Notes under the pieces: generated by a model | Seen by the model: only the letters and a program-made list of their open reading frames with translations | Databases searched by the model: none | What the model was told of the DNA's origin: nothing | Shown here: positions 35,176-45,052 of the stretch, in pieces | Position numbering within the stretch: position 1 is the stretch's first letter | Layout: every line of letters begins with the position of its first letter | Position numbers and translations under genes: made by a program | Assembly: GCA_050014595.1 (NCBI GenBank) | Contig: JBEKDA010000008.1 | Span: 124,001-188,000 of the forward strand | Reading direction: 5' to 3' | From: PALSA-129 sp050014595 | GTDB lineage: Bacteria; Acidobacteriota; Terriglobia; Bryobacterales; Bryobacteraceae | DNA length: 64,000 bases

Positions 35176-37497
35176 ATGCGATACAAGACTTCAGTACCCG
35201 CGGTGGCAAATCACGTGGCAATCGGCACTGTTGCGGCGCACCAAGAGATGGAGCCGCCGGGCACGGAGTTCATCACCTTTGGCGATGCGGCCGCGGCGTT
35301 CCGGCGCAGAAAGTGGCTGGTGGCGGGACTGGTGGCGGTGTGCGCCGCGATCGGCCTCGCGGTGGCGTTCACGCAGAAGCCGGTTTACCAGGCCAAGGCG
35401 CTGATCGAAATCCAAGGCATCAACGAGAACTTCCTGAACCGCCGCGAAATCGATCCCGCGGTGGAAGGCGGGGTGGTGGAGTTCCAGCCGTACATTCAGA
35501 CGCAGATCAAGATTCTACAGACGGACCGGCTGCTGGGCCGAGTGGCGGACCGCCTGCACCTGGAACGGCTTGCGGAATTTCAACCCACGGTAAGCGTGGC
35601 GGATCGAGTCAAAGCGCTGCTGCACGTGGGCGGCGGGCAAACCGCCGGCGATCCGCGGGCCGGAATGCTGGCAGCCATGGCTGAACGGTTGACGGTGCGG
35701 TTGAGCGGCGAGACGCGCATCATCGAAGTCGGCTTCGAATCGCACGACCCGCACACCGCGGCGGCGGTGGCCAACGGGCTCGCCGAAGAGTACATCGCGC
35801 AGAATCTGGAAAAGCGGCTGAGCGCGACTCAATTCACGGCCAAATGGCTGGCGGGGCAACTGGACGAGCTGAAGCGGAATCTGGACGAGGCGGAGCGGCA
35901 GTTGGAGCACTACCTCATCTCCCACGACCTGCTGTATCCCACCGATGCGGGTAAGGACAGCGTGGCCGAGGCGCGGCTGCGTCAACTGCAAGACGCGTTG
36001 ACCAAGGCCCAGGAGACGCGCATCGCCGAACAATCGCGCGCCGAGCTGATCGCCAAAGTGCCGGTGGAGGCTCTCTCGGACGCGGTGGACAGCGAAACCA
36101 TCCACAGCTACGAGGCCAAGTTGACGGACCTGCGGCAGAAGTATGCGGAAGCGCGCGCGGTCTATACCGTGGAGCACTACAAAGTGCGGCAGATTCAGGG
36201 ACAGATCGATGAGGTCCAAGGGGCGCTGGAACGGGAGCGGCGGGCGCTATTGAGCCGCCTGCGCGGAGGGTTCGAATCGGCGCAACGGCGGGAGAAGCTG
36301 ATTCAGGCGGACCTGGGGGCGCAGACGGGACTGGTGCGGGAGCAATTGGCGCGGGCGGTGGAATACAACACGCTGAAGCGCTCGGTGGAGACGTACCGGA
36401 AGCTCTACGATTCCACGCTGGAGAAAGTCAAAGAGACGGAATTGGCGTCGGCCATTCGGGCGAACAATGTGCAGGTTGCGGAGAACGCGCAGCGGCCCAT
36501 GTTTCCGGCGCGCCCCAGCAAGCCGATGTATGTGGCGGTGGGGATGTTCGCGGGCCTGCTCCTGGGAGCGGTTCTGGCGCTCGATCGGGACCGGAGCAAC
36601 CGGCTGGTGCGGGCGCCGGGCGAGCTGACTTCGCGGCTGGGAGTTCCCGAGTTCGGCCCGATTCCTTCGGCGGCCATCGACCTGCCGTTTTCGGTGAAGG
36701 GCCGTCTGGCGGGGCCGACACGGACGCTGCCGTATCCGAAGGCGAAGAGCTCTCTGGAGGACGACAACGAACTACTGCGGAACTGGCTGGAAACGGTGAC
36801 GTGGCGGCAGCGCGAATCCGCCCTGGCGGAAGCCTACCGCGGGGTGCTGGCTTCGCTGATGCATTCGAACGGCCAGGAGCCGCCGCGCGTGGTGGTGTTC
36901 ACCAGCGCTTTCGCGGGGGAAGGCAAGACGACCACCGCGACCAACCTGGGAATTGCGCTGGCCGAATCGGGCCGGCGGGTTTTGCTCATTGACGCAGATC
37001 GCCCCCGGCCGCACCTGCATGAGATCTTCAAGCGCTCGAACGAGCACGGTTTTGGCGATTTTCTGTTGGAGACCGCGCCGGTCCATGCGTTGGACCTGGC
37101 TCGCCTGGCGACGCCGACCGAGATTCCCAACCTGGACATTTTGCCGGCGGGATCCGATCGGGTGTGTTCGGCGAACCTGGTGGACAATAGCCGCGCGGCG
37201 CAACTGCTGGCCATGGCACGCCGGCAATACGACGCCATCCTGATCGACACGCCGCCGATGATGGCGCTCTCCGACGCACGCGCGTTGGGGCGCATGGCGG
37301 ATGGCGTAGCGCTGGTGATTCGCGCGGAACGGACGCCGGAGCAGATCGTGATGGCGGCTTCGGACCGCCTGCGGCAGGACGGCACGCGCGTTCTGGGAAC
37401 GATTTTGAACAGTTGGCGGCCGGCGCGGAATTCGAGCGCGGCCGCGTATCAGAAAGCCGGCTACGGCTACATGAACGCGGGAAGGCAGGCGGAGTGA
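35176..37497 (+). CDS. Wzc-like chain-length regulator with BY-kinase domain
   Basis: 773-aa inner-membrane co-polymerase fused to a bacterial tyrosine kinase. Wzz domain with transmembrane helix WLVAGLVAVCAAIGLAVAF (~residue 45-65), a long periplasmic coiled coil (~190-430), a second helix VAVGMFAGLLLGAVLAL (~450), and a kinase domain with Walker A AFAGEGKTTTATNLG (~575), Walker A' LLIDADRPRPHLHEIF, and Walker B ILIDTPPMMALSDAR. The C-terminal tail has only a few tyrosines (YQKAGYGYMNAG), fewer than the usual cluster. The ATG at 35176 has GAGGG. Controls polymer length with Wza and Wzy. Confidence 0.92.
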   Translation: MRYKTSVPAVANHVAIGTVAAHQEMEPPGTEFITFGDAAAAFRRRKWLVAGLVAVCAAIGLAVAFTQKPVYQAKALIEIQGINENFLNRREIDPAVEGGVVEFQPYIQTQIKILQTDRLLGRVADRLHLERLAEFQPTVSVADRVKALLHVGGGQTAGDPRAGMLAAMAERLTVRLSGETRIIEVGFESHDPHTAAAVANGLAEEYIAQNLEKRLSATQFTAKWLAGQLDELKRNLDEAERQLEHYLISHDLLYPTDAGKDSVAEARLRQLQDALTKAQETRIAEQSRAELIAKVPVEALSDAVDSETIHSYEAKLTDLRQKYAEARAVYTVEHYKVRQIQGQIDEVQGALERERRALLSRLRGGFESAQRREKLIQADLGAQTGLVREQLARAVEYNTLKRSVETYRKLYDSTLEKVKETELASAIRANNVQVAENAQRPMFPARPSKPMYVAVGMFAGLLLGAVLALDRDRSNRLVRAPGELTSRLGVPEFGPIPSAAIDLPFSVKGRLAGPTRTLPYPKAKSSLEDDNELLRNWLETVTWRQRESALAEAYRGVLASLMHSNGQEPPRVVVFTSAFAGEGKTTTATNLGIALAESGRRVLLIDADRPRPHLHEIFKRSNEHGFGDFLLETAPVHALDLARLATPTEIPNLDILPAGSDRVCSANLVDNSRAAQLLAMARRQYDAILIDTPPMMALSDARALGRMADGVALVIRAERTPEQIVMAASDRLRQDGTRVLGTILNSWRPARNSSAAAYQKAGYGYMNAGRQAE

Positions 37498-38816
37498 GCA
37501 CCAGCGCCATGCCGCATACCACGCACAAGCCGCTGGTGAAGGCTCTGCCCTGGCAGTGGAACCTGGTGTGGACCAGTGTGGGAACCCTGGTGTACGCGGC
37601 CTGCAACTGGGCCATGCTGAGCGCGATCGCGAAACTGGGCACGCCGGAGATGGTGGGGCAGTTCGCTTTGGGCCTGGCGGTGACGGCGCCGGTTCTGATG
37701 CTGGCGCAGATGAACCTGCGGGCGGTGCTGGCGACGGACGCACGGGGCGAGCACGGCTTCCGGGATTACCGGGCTGTGCGAATCAACGCGACCGTGGCGG
37801 GCCTGCTGGTGATTTTGGGAATCGCCGCGGCGGGCTACGGCGCCAAGGTGGCGGCTCTGATTGTGGCGGTGGGGCTGGGACAGGCGGTGGAAGGCATCAG
37901 CGACATCTACTACGGCCTGATGCAACGGCACGAGCGGATGGACCGGATCACCATCTCGCTCGGGCTGCGGGGTCCTCTGGGTCTGGCGGCGATGGTGGCG
38001 GGGGTGTGGGCCACCGGATCGGTGCTGTGGGGCGCGGTGGCGCTCTTCGCGGCGCGCCTGTTGGTGCTGGCGCTGTACGACGGCGCGATGGGAAGCCGGG
38101 ATTTTGTGGCCTGCGAGCCGGCGCCGCAGCGCACCCGGCGGGAAGCCGCCGCGCGTCAGTTCTCCATCTTCTGGGTAGCCCTGCCCTTGAGCAGTGTGAT
38201 GCTGCTGAATTCGCTCGCGACCAACATGCCGCGGTACTTCATTGAACATCACATCGGCACGCGGGAGCTGGGCATCTTCTCGGCGGCGGCCTCGCTGGTT
38301 TCGGTGGGCAACACCCTGATCAACGCGGTGGGCCAGACGGTGACGCCGCGGCTGGCCAAGCTGTTCGCCTGGGAAGGCCGGGACGCGTTTGCGAGCTTCA
38401 GCCTTCGGCTGTTGGGTTTCGGCGCCGGGCTGGGCCTGTGCGCCGTGGCGTGCGCCGCGACGCTGGGCCGCTGGGTGCTGGCCCTGATGTTTCGCGCGGA
38501 GTATGCCGAGCATGCCGGGCTGCTGACGGCATTGATGGTGGCTGGGGCGATCGGCTACCTGGCGTCGCTGCTGGGTTACGCGGTAACGGCGGCGCGCAGC
38601 TTCCGGGCGCAGATGCCGTTGTTCGTAGTGGTGACAATCGCCACTCTGATTGCGAGCGCGCTGTTGATTCCGGCCTACGGGCTGGCGGGCGCGGCGATTG
38701 CATCGGGAATTTCTTCCGCCGTGCAACTGGCGGGACTCGCCATTTTGTTCCTGCGGCTGACCGCCAGAAACCGTTCTCTCGCCTTCCCGGCGCCGGAGCT
38801 GGAAACTAATGCCTAG
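37494..38816 (+). CDS. Wzx-type polysaccharide flippase
   Basis: 440-aa membrane protein with about 12-14 hydrophobic helices, of the MATE-like polysaccharide-transport (PST) family. It would flip lipid-linked repeat units across the inner membrane. Recognisable parts: early NLVWTSVGTLVYAACNWAML, central NMPRYFIEHHIGTRELGIFS, and TLINAVGQTVTPRLAKLF, which are typical of O-antigen flippases. GTG start overlaps the Wzc stop (GTGA); an ATG 15 bases on is an alternative. The end overlaps the ligase gene. Confidence 0.88.
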   Translation: MSTSAMPHTTHKPLVKALPWQWNLVWTSVGTLVYAACNWAMLSAIAKLGTPEMVGQFALGLAVTAPVLMLAQMNLRAVLATDARGEHGFRDYRAVRINATVAGLLVILGIAAAGYGAKVAALIVAVGLGQAVEGISDIYYGLMQRHERMDRITISLGLRGPLGLAAMVAGVWATGSVLWGAVALFAARLLVLALYDGAMGSRDFVACEPAPQRTRREAAARQFSIFWVALPLSSVMLLNSLATNMPRYFIEHHIGTRELGIFSAAASLVSVGNTLINAVGQTVTPRLAKLFAWEGRDAFASFSLRLLGFGAGLGLCAVACAATLGRWVLALMFRAEYAEHAGLLTALMVAGAIGYLASLLGYAVTAARSFRAQMPLFVVVTIATLIASALLIPAYGLAGAAIASGISSAVQLAGLAILFLRLTARNRSLAFPAPELETNA

Positions 38817-40047
38817 AGGGAATCTCACGGCGGCGGGGCGGTTTGCCTTCGTATTTCTGTGGCTCTTTGTGCTCTCCTTCCCGATTGAAAAAGCCATCAA
38901 TATTCCCGGCCTGGGAAGCATTTCGCGGATCTTCGGGCTGATTGCGCTGGGCGCGGGAATGCTGGCGGTCCTGATCGACGGGCGAATCCGGGTCTTCAGC
39001 CCGCTGCATGCGGCGCCGGCCCTCTTTGTGCTGTGGACCGCGCTCACCTTGCGCTGGAGCCTGGCTCCCAAAGACACCGCCGCGAACGTGCAGACGTACC
39101 TGCAACTGCTGGGAATGGCCTGGCTGATCTGGGAATTTGCAGCTACCGAGGACCGCATTGCCAGCCTGATGCAGGCGTACGTTTTAGGAACCCTCTACGC
39201 GGCATTCGATACGATCAGCCGCTGGGTGCTGGCGCGCCAGACCTACTATCAACGCTACGCGGCGACCGGTTTCGATCCGAACGACCTGGCGTTGACGCTG
39301 GCGCTGAGCATTCCGCTTTCGTACTGCCTGTCGGCGAGCAGCCGCGGAGCGAAGGCGTGGGTCTACCGCGCGCAGATGGCGCTGGCGCTGGTCACGATTC
39401 TGCTTTCGGCGTCGCGCACGGGGTTTCTGACGCTCTGCCTGGCGGCGCTGGTGTTGCCACTGAGCTTTCCGTACGTGCGGCGGGTGGAGCGCAAATGGAT
39501 CGCCTGCGGGGTGGTGGCAGCGGTGGTGGCGGCCGTGGCGGTGATCCCGGCGAACTCGTGGAAGCGGCTTTCCACAATCGGTTCGGAAGTTTCCACCGGC
39601 ACCCTGAACAACCGCGCGCTCATCTGGGACGCGGGCCTGGTTTCCTTCCGGCAACACCCGGTGGCGGGAGTGGGCGGCGGAGCATTCCCGCGCAGCGTGG
39701 AACCGATGCTGGGCTTTCCAAAAGGCTGGCTGATTGTGGCGCACAACACGTTCTTTTCGGTGCTGGTGGAGACGGGCGTGGTGGGATTCACGCTGTTTTC
39801 GCTGTTTCTGCTGAGCCTGGTCCTGGCCGTGCGCCGGATGCAGGGGCTGAAGCGGGTGGTTTGGGCGGTGACGCTGCTGGTTTGGGGCGTGGGGGCGAGC
39901 ACGCTGAGTTGGGAGACCCGCAAGCCCACGTGGTTGATCTTCGCCCTGATTCTGGCGGAGGCGCGGCTGCTGCCGGAAATGCGTGCGCGGCGGAGCGCGC
40001 CGCGGTTCGCAATGCGGATGGGGATGAAGGAGGTCGCGCTGCCGTGA
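38809..40047 (+). CDS. O-antigen ligase/polymerase family protein (Wzy/WaaL-like)
   Basis: 412-aa membrane protein with 10 or more hydrophobic segments and the large periplasmic loop of the Wzy_C family between SGTLNNRALIWDAGLVSFRQ-like residues and VAHNTFFSVLVETGVVGF; the HNTFF-type motif is the family hallmark. In this operon it most likely acts as the Wzy polymerase. Start overlaps the flippase stop by 8 bases; its own stop overlaps the next ATG, so translation is coupled throughout. Confidence 0.88.
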   Translation: MPRGNLTAAGRFAFVFLWLFVLSFPIEKAINIPGLGSISRIFGLIALGAGMLAVLIDGRIRVFSPLHAAPALFVLWTALTLRWSLAPKDTAANVQTYLQLLGMAWLIWEFAATEDRIASLMQAYVLGTLYAAFDTISRWVLARQTYYQRYAATGFDPNDLALTLALSIPLSYCLSASSRGAKAWVYRAQMALALVTILLSASRTGFLTLCLAALVLPLSFPYVRRVERKWIACGVVAAVVAAVAVIPANSWKRLSTIGSEVSTGTLNNRALIWDAGLVSFRQHPVAGVGGGAFPRSVEPMLGFPKGWLIVAHNTFFSVLVETGVVGFTLFSLFLLSLVLAVRRMQGLKRVVWAVTLLVWGVGASTLSWETRKPTWLIFALILAEARLLPEMRARRSAPRFAMRMGMKEVALP

Positions 40048-41201
40048 TGCGGGTGCTGCACGTAGTTCCGGACCTGGTGCCTTACGGCCTGGAAAACATG
40101 GTGGCGAGCCTGCTGCGCTCCATGGATCGGGCGCGCTTTCAGATGGGGGTGGTCAGCCTGTACGCCGAAACGCCGGGCGGACTGGAAGATTCCTTGCGGG
40201 AAGCGGGTGTCCGGCTGTATCACCTGGAGAAGCGGCGCGGTCTGGACCTGCGGATGTATCCGCGGATGATGCGCGTTCTGCGCGATTTCCGGCCCGACAT
40301 TCTGCACACCCACAATTACGTTCTTCGCTACACCTATCCGGTGGCGGCGCTGCGCGTGCCGGGGATGGTTCACACCATCCACAACGTGGCGGATCGGGAA
40401 GTGGACCGTACCGGACTCTGGCTGCAACGGTTCGCGTTTCGCATGGGCGTCAGGGCGGTGACCATCGCCGGCGAGGTTTCGGCCAGCTTCCGCCGCGTGT
40501 ACGGGTTCCAGGAAGCGGCGCTCATTCCGAATGGCATTCCGGTGCGCCAGTATGGCGCGCCGGCCGTTTCGCGAGCCGAGTGGCGCGCGCGCCATGGCGT
40601 CGAGGCGAGTGAATTCGTATATCTGTCGGTGGCGCGCTTCTGGCCGCAAAAAGATCACCGCACGTTGCTGGAGGCTTTCGCCAAGGGCCCGGGGCGCGGC
40701 GGCGGCGCGCGGCTGCTGCTGGCGGGAGAAGGCGCGCTGCGGGAGGCCGCGGCGGATCTCGCGCACCGGTTGGGAATCGCGGCCCAGGTGACGTTTCTCG
40801 GCCAGCGGTCCGATATCGCCGATGTCTTGGGGGCGGCCGATGTCTTCGTACTGTCTTCCCGATGGGAAGGCAATCCGTTGTCGGTGATGGAGGCGATGTC
40901 CGCGGGGCGCGCTGTCCTGGCGACCAGCGTTGGCGCCATCCCGGAACTGGTGCGGCACGGCCGCGACGGCCTGCTGGTGGAAGCGGGCGATGCCGCCGGA
41001 CTGGCCGACGCGATGTGCCTGCTGCAGGCCCAGCCGGCGGTGCTGCGGAAGATGGGGAACTCCGGCCGGGAGCGCGCGCTGGCGGCTTTTGACCTTCCGG
41101 TAATGGTCCGGGCTTACACGGAACTTTACGAACAACTTTTAGGGCAGGGGTACGCCGGAACGACAGCCGGTGTGCACGCCGGCAAGTGCACCCCGATATG
41201 A
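40047..41201 (+). CDS. glycosyltransferase family 4
   Basis: 384-aa GT-B retaining enzyme. N-domain start RVLHVVPDLVPYGLENMVAS; C-domain GT4 motifs VARFWPQKDHRTLLEAFA, LLAGEGALREAA, VFVLSSRWEGNPLSVMEAMS with the E-x7-E nucleotide-sugar site, and TSVGAIPELVRHGRDGLLVE. Cytoplasmic, adds a sugar to the lipid-linked repeat unit. The ATG at 40047 overlaps the ligase stop; GGAGGT is ~13 bases upstream. Donor and acceptor unknown. Confidence 0.9.
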   Translation: MRVLHVVPDLVPYGLENMVASLLRSMDRARFQMGVVSLYAETPGGLEDSLREAGVRLYHLEKRRGLDLRMYPRMMRVLRDFRPDILHTHNYVLRYTYPVAALRVPGMVHTIHNVADREVDRTGLWLQRFAFRMGVRAVTIAGEVSASFRRVYGFQEAALIPNGIPVRQYGAPAVSRAEWRARHGVEASEFVYLSVARFWPQKDHRTLLEAFAKGPGRGGGARLLLAGEGALREAAADLAHRLGIAAQVTFLGQRSDIADVLGAADVFVLSSRWEGNPLSVMEAMSAGRAVLATSVGAIPELVRHGRDGLLVEAGDAAGLADAMCLLQAQPAVLRKMGNSGRERALAAFDLPVMVRAYTELYEQLLGQGYAGTTAGVHAGKCTPI

Positions 41202-42406
41202 CACCGACGCAAGAGCTTCGGCAAAGACCAACCAAGGCGCGGCCACGCCTCATGATCGTGACCACTTGTCTTTCGCTCACGGGAGGAGCGGAGACACAGG
41301 TAGTGAACATGGCGGCGGGTTTGAGCCGCCGGGGTTGGGATGTGGAGATCGTCACCATGTTGCCCTTGTGTCCGCCGCTGCCGGATTTTCGGGGCGCGCA
41401 GGTGCGGGTGACATCGCTGGAGATGCAGCGTGGTGTGCGCGGCCTGGCGGGCTTCCGGCGCTTCTTGAGCGAGGTTCGCGACCGCCGGCCGGATGTGGTC
41501 CACAGCCACATGACCCATGCCAGCCTGCTGACGCGAATGGCGCGGCCGTTCTGTCCCATGCCCGTGCTGATCTGCACGCTTCACGGGCACATGATGTACT
41601 CGGTGAAGGCCGGAGGCGCAGCCATGCGCGAGCTGGCGCATCGGTTGACCGACGGTCTAGCGGAAATCACCACCGCGGTGAGCGAAGCCGCCGGGGAACG
41701 CTATGCGCGGGTCAAGGCGGTATCCCGAAAACGGCTGATGGTGATCCCGAACGGCATCCCGGAGGAGCCCTATACGCCCAGCCAGGCCGTCCGGCTGCGG
41801 GAGCGAAGGAATCTGAACCTGCGCGATGAGTTTGCGTGGCTGGCGGTGGGGCGGCTGGAAAAGGTCAAGGACTACGCCACCATGTTGCGCGCCTTCTCGG
41901 TTGCTTTGGAGGCGGATGTTACGCAGGTGCTGCTGATCGCGGGAGCGGGAAGCCAACGGCCGCACCTGGATGCGCTGGCGGAGGAATTGGGAATCACGCC
42001 GCACGTCCGCTTCCTGGGAATTCGTACCGATATCCCTCAGCTCATGCAGGCGGCGGATGGCTTGGTCCTGTCCTCGGTTTTCGAAGGCATGCCGCTGGTG
42101 ATGCTGGAGGCCGGGGTTTCGGGGCTGCCGATGGTGGCGACCCGGGTGGGCGGCAACGCCGAAGTACTGCCCCACGAGCAGCGCATGCTGCTGGTACCGC
42201 CGCGCCGCCCGCGCGAGCTCGGCCTGGCGATGCAGCGGCTGGCATGCTTGAGCGACGCCGAGCGCCGCGCCATGGGAGAGGCCGCGCGCGAGTTTGTGCT
42301 TTCACGCTTCGGCATGGACGCAGTTCTGGACCAGTGGGAAGAGCTCTACACGAAACTGCTGGAACAGAAGGGAATTCCGGAAACGGTGGAGCTCCAAAAA
42401 AGATGA
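41198..42406 (+). CDS. glycosyltransferase family 4
   Basis: 402-aa GT4 enzyme. N-domain with LMIVTTCLSLTGGAETQVVN (GGAE loop) and DVVHSHMTHASLLTRM; C-domain with VIPNGIPEEPY, AVGRLEKVKDYATMLRAF, and GLVLSSVFEGMPLVMLEAGV. The start ATG overlaps the preceding stop as ATGA, and its stop overlaps the next ATG in the same way. Sequential placement suggests it adds the residue after or before the 40047 enzyme. Confidence 0.9.
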   Translation: MTPTQELRQRPTKARPRLMIVTTCLSLTGGAETQVVNMAAGLSRRGWDVEIVTMLPLCPPLPDFRGAQVRVTSLEMQRGVRGLAGFRRFLSEVRDRRPDVVHSHMTHASLLTRMARPFCPMPVLICTLHGHMMYSVKAGGAAMRELAHRLTDGLAEITTAVSEAAGERYARVKAVSRKRLMVIPNGIPEEPYTPSQAVRLRERRNLNLRDEFAWLAVGRLEKVKDYATMLRAFSVALEADVTQVLLIAGAGSQRPHLDALAEELGITPHVRFLGIRTDIPQLMQAADGLVLSSVFEGMPLVMLEAGVSGLPMVATRVGGNAEVLPHEQRMLLVPPRRPRELGLAMQRLACLSDAERRAMGEAAREFVLSRFGMDAVLDQWEELYTKLLEQKGIPETVELQKR

Positions 42407-43170
42407 TCACTTACGAAAAGGCGCACGTGCGGGTGGCGGAGTTCTTTTTTGACGAGCAGGAGTCGCGCACGCCGGCGGACATTGTGCGCTACCAGTTTCG
42501 TCCCGATCCGGTGAAGGGTTGCGACTCGAGCGATTTCCACACGCTGTGCCTGGACCTGGCGTGCGACGCCGATACGATTCTCTCCAAAATGCACAAAGAG
42601 ACGCGCTACGAGATCCGCCGCGCCGGCAAGGATAACTTTGCCTGCGAGTATCACAGCCACCCGGAAGCCGCCCTGGCAGAGGAGTTTTTCGGCTTTTACG
42701 ACCGTTTCGCCGATATCAAGAATGTCCCGCGGGTCAATCGCACACGCATCTCGGCTTTTCAGCGGCACGACGTGCTGGATCTTTCCCGGGTGCGCGGCGC
42801 GGACGGGCGGGTGCTGGTGTGGCATGCGTATCTGCGGATGCGCAACTGCGCGCGCTTGATCCACTCGGCATCGCATTTCCGCCTGGCAGACAAGTTCGAA
42901 GCGACCATGATCGGGCGGGCCAACCGGCACCTGCACTGGATGGACATGCTGCACTGCAAGGAGACGGGCCTGGGGGTTTACGACTTCGGCGGCTGGTATG
43001 CCGGGCAGACGGATGTAGAGAAGCTGAAGATCAACCATTTCAAAGAGAGCTTTGGCGGAGAGCGCGTTCACCAGTACAACGCGGACCGCTCCAACACCCT
43101 GATGGGCGCCGCGGCGCTCGGAGCGCGGGTTGCGATGCGGCTGCTGGACCGGAGGAAGTGGAATTGGTGA
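42403..43170 (+). CDS. FemAB/GNAT-like acyltransferase
   Basis: 255-aa protein resembling the FemAB-like or BioF2-like GNAT fold found in capsule and exopolysaccharide clusters: KMHKETRYEIRRAGKDNFAC is a family block (the KxxRYxIRRA region), with RVLVWHAYLRMRNCARLIHS and LHWMDMLHCKETGLGVYDFG. It probably transfers an acyl or aminoacyl group to a sugar or lipid intermediate. Start ATGA-coupled to the GT4 gene. Substrate unknown. Confidence 0.7.
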   Translation: MITYEKAHVRVAEFFFDEQESRTPADIVRYQFRPDPVKGCDSSDFHTLCLDLACDADTILSKMHKETRYEIRRAGKDNFACEYHSHPEAALAEEFFGFYDRFADIKNVPRVNRTRISAFQRHDVLDLSRVRGADGRVLVWHAYLRMRNCARLIHSASHFRLADKFEATMIGRANRHLHWMDMLHCKETGLGVYDFGGWYAGQTDVEKLKINHFKESFGGERVHQYNADRSNTLMGAAALGARVAMRLLDRRKWNW

Positions 43171-43913
43171 CTCCCGCCAAATATCTGCTGCGTTTCGACG
43201 ATGTCTGTCCAGGCATGAACTGGACGGTATGGCGCCAAGTCGAAAGCGTGCTGGACGCGAACGGTGTGCGTCCGCTGGTGGCGATTGTGCCCGATAACCG
43301 CGACGCCCACCTGAACGTGGCGCCGGCACGCGCGGATTTCTGGGAGCAGGCGCGGCGCTGGCAGAGCCGGGGCTGGACGATGGGCTTGCACGGCTATCAG
43401 CACGTGTATATCACCACCGAGCCCGGCCTCATGGGCCGCAATCGCTATAGCGAGTTTGCGGGCCTGGGCCGCGAAGCACAGCTCGGCAAGATACGGAGCG
43501 CGGCGGCGATCTTTGCGGAGCAGGGCGTCGTGCCGCAGGTGTGGGTGGCGCCGGCGCACTCCTTCGACGAAGTCACGCTGGAGGTTCTGGCGGAGTGCGG
43601 CATCCGGCGGATCAGCGACGGTTACTCGGTGCTGCCGCACGTGAATGCGCGCGGCCTGTTGTGGATTCCGCAGCAATTGGGGCGGTTCCGCCGCATGCCC
43701 GCGGGCGTCTGGACGGTATGCTGCCACATCAACGCCTGGACGCCGCAAAAGATCCGGCATTTCGGCCAGGACGTGGAGCGGTTCGGCGAGCGCATCGCCG
43801 GGTTCGAGGAGATTGCGGCCGAGTACGCACAGCGGCGGCCGGGGCTGGCGGACCGCTTGAGCGTGGGGTCCATGCAGATGGCTCGTTGGTTGAGGTTTGC
43901 GGTTTCGCACTAA
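43167..43913 (+). CDS. polysaccharide deacetylase-like protein (DUF2334 type)
   Basis: 248-aa NodB-homology-fold protein. LLRFDDVCPGMNW supplies the paired aspartates; GWTMGLHGYQHVY supplies the HxxxH-like metal histidines; WVAPAHSFDEVTLEVLAECG is the later catalytic loop. It has no signal peptide, so it may act on cytoplasmic lipid-linked sugars. GTG start overlaps the acyltransferase stop (GTGA). Likely removes N- or O-acetyl groups from a repeat-unit sugar. Confidence 0.82.
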   Translation: MTPAKYLLRFDDVCPGMNWTVWRQVESVLDANGVRPLVAIVPDNRDAHLNVAPARADFWEQARRWQSRGWTMGLHGYQHVYITTEPGLMGRNRYSEFAGLGREAQLGKIRSAAAIFAEQGVVPQVWVAPAHSFDEVTLEVLAECGIRRISDGYSVLPHVNARGLLWIPQQLGRFRRMPAGVWTVCCHINAWTPQKIRHFGQDVERFGERIAGFEEIAAEYAQRRPGLADRLSVGSMQMARWLRFAVSH

Positions 43914-43917
43914 CGCC

Positions 43918-45042
43918 ATGAAGATCGCCTTTGTCATTACGCGCGCCGATGCAGTGGGGGGAGCCACCGTTCACGTCCGCGATCTCTCGCGTGCGCTGCT
44001 GGCGGCGGGACACCAGCCGACGGTAGTGGTGGGCGGGACCGGCACGGTGAGCCGCGAATTGGAAGAGTGCGGCATCCCGGTGGTTTCGCTGCGCCACCTT
44101 TGCCGCCAAGTCAGCCCCCGGCAGGACGCGATGGCCGTGTGGGAACTGGCGAAGGCAGTGAAGAGCATCCGGCCGGACCTGGTTTCGGCCCATACCGCCA
44201 AGGCTGGCTGTATCGCCAGGCTGGCCTGCTCGGGAACGGGGATTCCGGTGTTGTACACGCCGCACGGTTGGGCGATTACGGACCGGATCTCGCGCCGCCA
44301 GGGCTTGATCTACCGGCTGGTGGAGCGGGCCACCGCGCCGCTGGCGGCGGGCATCGTCAACGTGTGCGAGTACGAGCGGAAACTGGCGCTGCAGTATGGC
44401 ATTGGCAGTGCGCGGCGGCACCGGGTGATTCACAACGGGATGCCGGAGGTGGCGGCCGGGCAGCAGGCCTGGCCGGGGCTCAACCCGCCGCACATCGTCA
44501 TGGTGGCGCGCTTTGAGGCGCCGAAAGATCACGACACGCTGGTGGAGGCGTTGGGAAAAGTGCAACACCTGCCCTGGAGCCTTTCGCTGGTGGGCGAAGG
44601 CCCGTTGCAGACGCAGGTGCGCGCGCGCGTCCTGGCCTTGGGAATGGATCGCCGGGTGCAGTTTGCCGGCCACACCGTCCAGGTGGCGGAGGCGCTGGCA
44701 TCGGCGCAGATGTTCGTGCTCTCTTCGCGGTCGGAAGCGTTTCCGAGGAGCATTCTCGAAGCCATGCGGGCGGGTCTGCCGGTGGTGGCTTCGGATGTCG
44801 GCGGGGTGAGGGAAGCGGTAACGGATGGGCACAACGGGTACGTGGTTCCGAAGCAGTCGATCGAGAGCCTGGCGGAGGCGCTGGAGCGGTTGATCGGCGA
44901 TTCGGGCGAACGGGAACGGATGGGCGCCAACGGCCGGCGCAGGTTTGAACAGCGATTCACGTTTGGCCGGATGTTGACGGAGACGGTTTCGCTTTACCAG
45001 GAAGTGACTGGAATGCCGGTCGAAACGCCGGCGCACGCGTAG
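43918..45042 (+). CDS. glycosyltransferase family 4
   Basis: 374-aa GT4 enzyme: KIAFVITRADAVGGATVHVR (GGA loop), VSAHTAKAGCIARLA, YTPHGWAITDR, VIHNGMPE, MVARFEAPKDHDTLVEALG, MFVLSSRSEAFPRSILEAMR and ASDVGGVREAVTDGHNGYVV. Strong resemblance to the N-acetylgalactosamine/PelF-EpsD-like branch but donor is not determined. The ATG lies 4 bases after the deacetylase stop. Third GT4 of the operon, so the repeat unit probably has at least four sugars including the one added by the initiating transferase. Confidence 0.9.
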   Translation: MKIAFVITRADAVGGATVHVRDLSRALLAAGHQPTVVVGGTGTVSRELEECGIPVVSLRHLCRQVSPRQDAMAVWELAKAVKSIRPDLVSAHTAKAGCIARLACSGTGIPVLYTPHGWAITDRISRRQGLIYRLVERATAPLAAGIVNVCEYERKLALQYGIGSARRHRVIHNGMPEVAAGQQAWPGLNPPHIVMVARFEAPKDHDTLVEALGKVQHLPWSLSLVGEGPLQTQVRARVLALGMDRRVQFAGHTVQVAEALASAQMFVLSSRSEAFPRSILEAMRAGLPVVASDVGGVREAVTDGHNGYVVPKQSIESLAEALERLIGDSGERERMGANGRRRFEQRFTFGRMLTETVSLYQEVTGMPVETPAHA

Positions 45043-45052
45043 GAGATACTTG

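Noticed and set aside
37467..41135. Minus-strand frames of over 500 codons opposite the flippase, ligase and GT4 genes
   Set aside because: They are antisense shadows of a GC-rich coupled operon; composition is Arg/His/Gln-rich and no domain is recognisable.
42372..42382. GGAATTCCGG string as another dispersed element copy
   Set aside because: It lies inside a GT4 coding region and lacks the TATACT box and TCCAAAA core.
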